Shown here piece by piece: positions 20,729 to 22,157 of a stretch of 22,157 bases of DNA. Numbering within the stretch: the stretch's first letter is position 1; every line of letters begins with the position of its first letter. The notes below the pieces were generated by a model. The model was given only the letters and a program-made list of their open reading frames with translations, had not been told where the DNA came from and made no database searches. Both the position numbers and the translations under genes were made by a program. The DNA lies in the NCBI GenBank assembly GCA_030039135.1, contig JASHQN010000101.1, forward strand, positions 1 to 22,157, written 5' to 3'. The stretch is from Thermoplasmata archaeon. GTDB lineage: Archaea; Thermoplasmatota; Thermoplasmata; Lutacidiplasmatales; UBA184.

Positions 20729-21883
20729 TTAGCCCGTCGGCCGGGGAGATCCGACCACCGCGCGCAACAGCTCGTCGACGTCTCGGGCGGACGGTACCCG
20801 GGGGTTCGCGAGCGCCCCCGGAGAACGGAGCGCTGCCTCGACGATCCGGTCCCGAGCTTCCGCGAGCCGGACGGGATCGACGCCGGCCTCGCGGAGGGTG
20901 GCGGGAAGGCGGGTCGTCTCTCGGAGCCGGTGGAGCCGGGCCGAGAGGGCGACGGGGCTGCGCTCGTCTTCGTCCGCGAGCGCTCGGGAGAGGTCCTCGA
21001 GTCGTTCGCGGGCCGAAGGGTGGTCGAACTCGACGACGTGCGGTAGAAGGATCCCCACGAGCCGGCCGTACGGGAGGCCGCTCGGTTCGAGGAGCGCTCG
21101 GGCCATCGCGTGCGCGAGGCCGCGCTGGGCGTTGGACGCGGCGAGGCCGGCCGCCGTTGCGGCGTAGTGCATCGCCGCGCGCGCATCGGGGTCGTCGCTC
21201 CAGCGGACGGCGTTCGGTAGTCGCCGGACGACCGTCATCGCCGCCTCGCGGGCGAGCGCGTCGGAGAACGGGTTCGACCATGCGGAGACGTACGCTTCGA
21301 CCGCGAGTCCCAGCGTCTCGAACCCACCGTCGACGACTCGATCGATCGCGAGTCCGCTCGCGAGCGCGGGATCGACGAGGGCCCAGTCCGGCATCATCGC
21401 GCGATGCGCGAGCTCCAGCGGGGTCCCGTCGTCGGAAAGGAGGTCAGCGGTCCAGCTCACTTCCGCTCCGCTCCCACTCGTCGTCGGGATCGCGACGAGG
21501 CGCCGTCGCGCCGGATCCGGAAACTCGACGACCGGGCTGACGGCGGCGAGCTCGAGATCCGGGCGCTCGGCGGCGAGTCGCGCCGCCTTCACGCCGTCGA
21601 TGGTCCGACCTCCCCCGACGGCGACGATCCAGTCCGGCGAGGTCCGGCCGATCCGCTCCACGAGCTGCCGTACGATCGCGACCCGGTCGAGGCCGTCCAA
21701 GGTCCCGACCGTCTCGACCTCGGTCTCGGACTTCGCGAACTCCTCGACGAGGCGCCGTTCCCCCGCGAGTCGGGCGACCGCCGGATCGACCACCAAGAGG
21801 GCGCGAGCGGCCCCGAGGCCCGAGAGCTGCTCGATCGCTCCGACTCCCCAGGCGATCCGCGGCCCGAGGAAGAAACCGGTCAT
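20729..21883 (-). CDS. iron-type alcohol dehydrogenase homologue with altered metal site
   Basis: 384 residues of the group III (iron-containing) alcohol dehydrogenase fold, full length. The NAD(P) domain shows VAVGGGRTIDGVKAARL and AIPTTSGSGAEVS. In the helical domain the four metal ligands of FucO-type enzymes (Asp, His, His, His) align to Glu189 (GGFETLGLAVEAY), Leu193, His258 (GLAHAMARALL) and Tyr272 (SGLPYGRL). The nearby conserved His of AHPLG is Arg262. The spacings 4 and 14 are kept, so the alignment is secure. It may use no metal, another metal or have a non-dehydrogenase role. It starts 22 nt after the stop of a Fur-family gene and is probably cotranscribed with it. Natural substrate unknown. 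Confidence 0.85.
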   Translation of the reverse strand: MTGFFLGPRIAWGVGAIEQLSGLGAARALLVVDPAVARLAGERRLVEEFAKSETEVETVGTLDGLDRVAIVRQLVERIGRTSPDWIVAVGGGRTIDGVKAARLAAERPDLELAAVSPVVEFPDPARRRLVAIPTTSGSGAEVSWTADLLSDDGTPLELAHRAMMPDWALVDPALASGLAIDRVVDGGFETLGLAVEAYVSAWSNPFSDALAREAAMTVVRRLPNAVRWSDDPDARAAMHYAATAAGLAASNAQRGLAHAMARALLEPSGLPYGRLVGILLPHVVEFDHPSARERLEDLSRALADEDERSPVALSARLHRLRETTRLPATLREAGVDPVRLAEARDRIVEAALRSPGALANPRVPSARDVDELLRAVVGSPRPTG

Positions 21884-21905
21884 CGCGAGGGCGCGAACGC
21901 TCGCG

Positions 21906-22157
21906 TCACGGCCCGGCGTCCGGTCCCTCGCGGCACCGCCGGCACGCGCCCGTGGCGGAGAACGCGACCCCGTCCACGCTCCATCCGTCCGGATGGCGGC
22001 GGGCGAGTTCGGTCAGCACGTACCGGTCGAGCTCGGTGAGCTCGATCGACTGGATGCGGCCGCACCTCCGGCACACGACGTGCGCGTGCGGCGGCTCGCC
22101 GAGATCCACCCGGACCACGCGCTCGGCCGGGAGGGAGAATTCCCGCCGAGCGGCCGC
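21906..22157 (-). CDS. Fur-family metal-responsive regulator, 5' end outside the window
   Basis: The C-terminal 83 residues of a Fur/PerR-type repressor, the reading frame being open to the right edge. The sequence RVDLGEPPHAHVVCRRCGRIQSIE is the Fur dimerisation-domain start with the metal-binding HAH, and CxxC motifs are seen at VVCRRCG and GACRRCR, the structural zinc site. The DNA-binding helices lie beyond the window. A GTG at 22118 is inside this domain and should not be taken as the start. It is followed after 22 nt by the Fe-ADH-like gene, so the regulator likely sits upstream in the same transcript. Confidence 0.88.
   Translation of the reverse strand, partial: AAARREFSLPAERVVRVDLGEPPHAHVVCRRCGRIQSIELTELDRYVLTELARRHPDGWSVDGVAFSATGACRRCREGPDAGP

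Noticed and set aside
1..22157. CRISPR array, insertion sequence or integrase
   Set aside because: No regularly spaced repeats, transposase or recombinase motifs, or target duplications were seen.

Overview
The window is about 22 kb of very GC-rich DNA from an archaeon. The evidence is a ribosomal run of L7Ae, S28e and L24e, an archaeal-type tyrosyl-tRNA synthetase, an archaeal 7S (SRP) RNA gene, and TATA boxes about 25 nt upstream of starts with very short or no leaders. The large secreted Ig/PKD-like protein and the base composition would fit a high-GC Thermoplasmatota lineage. That placement is inference, not shown by the sequence.

Left end (1-3000), all on the minus strand: L7Ae, S28e and L24e (the last cut by the window edge) form an operon behind one promoter. 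A TyrRS plus dienelactone hydrolase-like pair follows. Middle (3000-8770): a plus-strand helix-hairpin-helix/coiled-coil/RecA-fold protein with an altered P-loop; a 34-residue membrane peptide coupled to an OsmC-family peroxidase; the SRP RNA gene (6128-6440); a small unknown protein; then a hotdog thioesterase (minus) and serine hydroxymethyltransferase (plus), divergent around one TATA box.

8761-16211: a 930-residue membrane-anchored extracytoplasmic protein with a cytosolic tail (minus), an AlkA-type DNA glycosylase (plus), and a minus-strand run of a small unknown protein, a HerA/VirD4-like ATPase and the RNA 2',3'-cyclic phosphodiesterase ThpR. About 700 bp upstream of that run (16089-16790) hold no convincing protein gene. 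They are full of inverted repeats, including a 112-nt nested hairpin that begins where a minus-strand TATA box predicts a transcript start. This is the best candidate in the window for an undescribed element.

16791-22157: an HxlR-family regulator divergent from a double SHOCT-like protein; a degenerate glycerate 2-kinase-like protein divergent from an AbrB-PhoU regulator; and, entering from the right edge, a Fur-family regulator followed by an iron-type alcohol dehydrogenase homologue that lacks most of its metal ligands.

A recurring theme is enzymes or ATPases with key residues changed: the TyrRS HIGH motif, the RecA-like Walker A, the glycerate kinase lysine and the Fe-ADH ligands. No CRISPR array, transposase, tRNA or rRNA gene was recognised.
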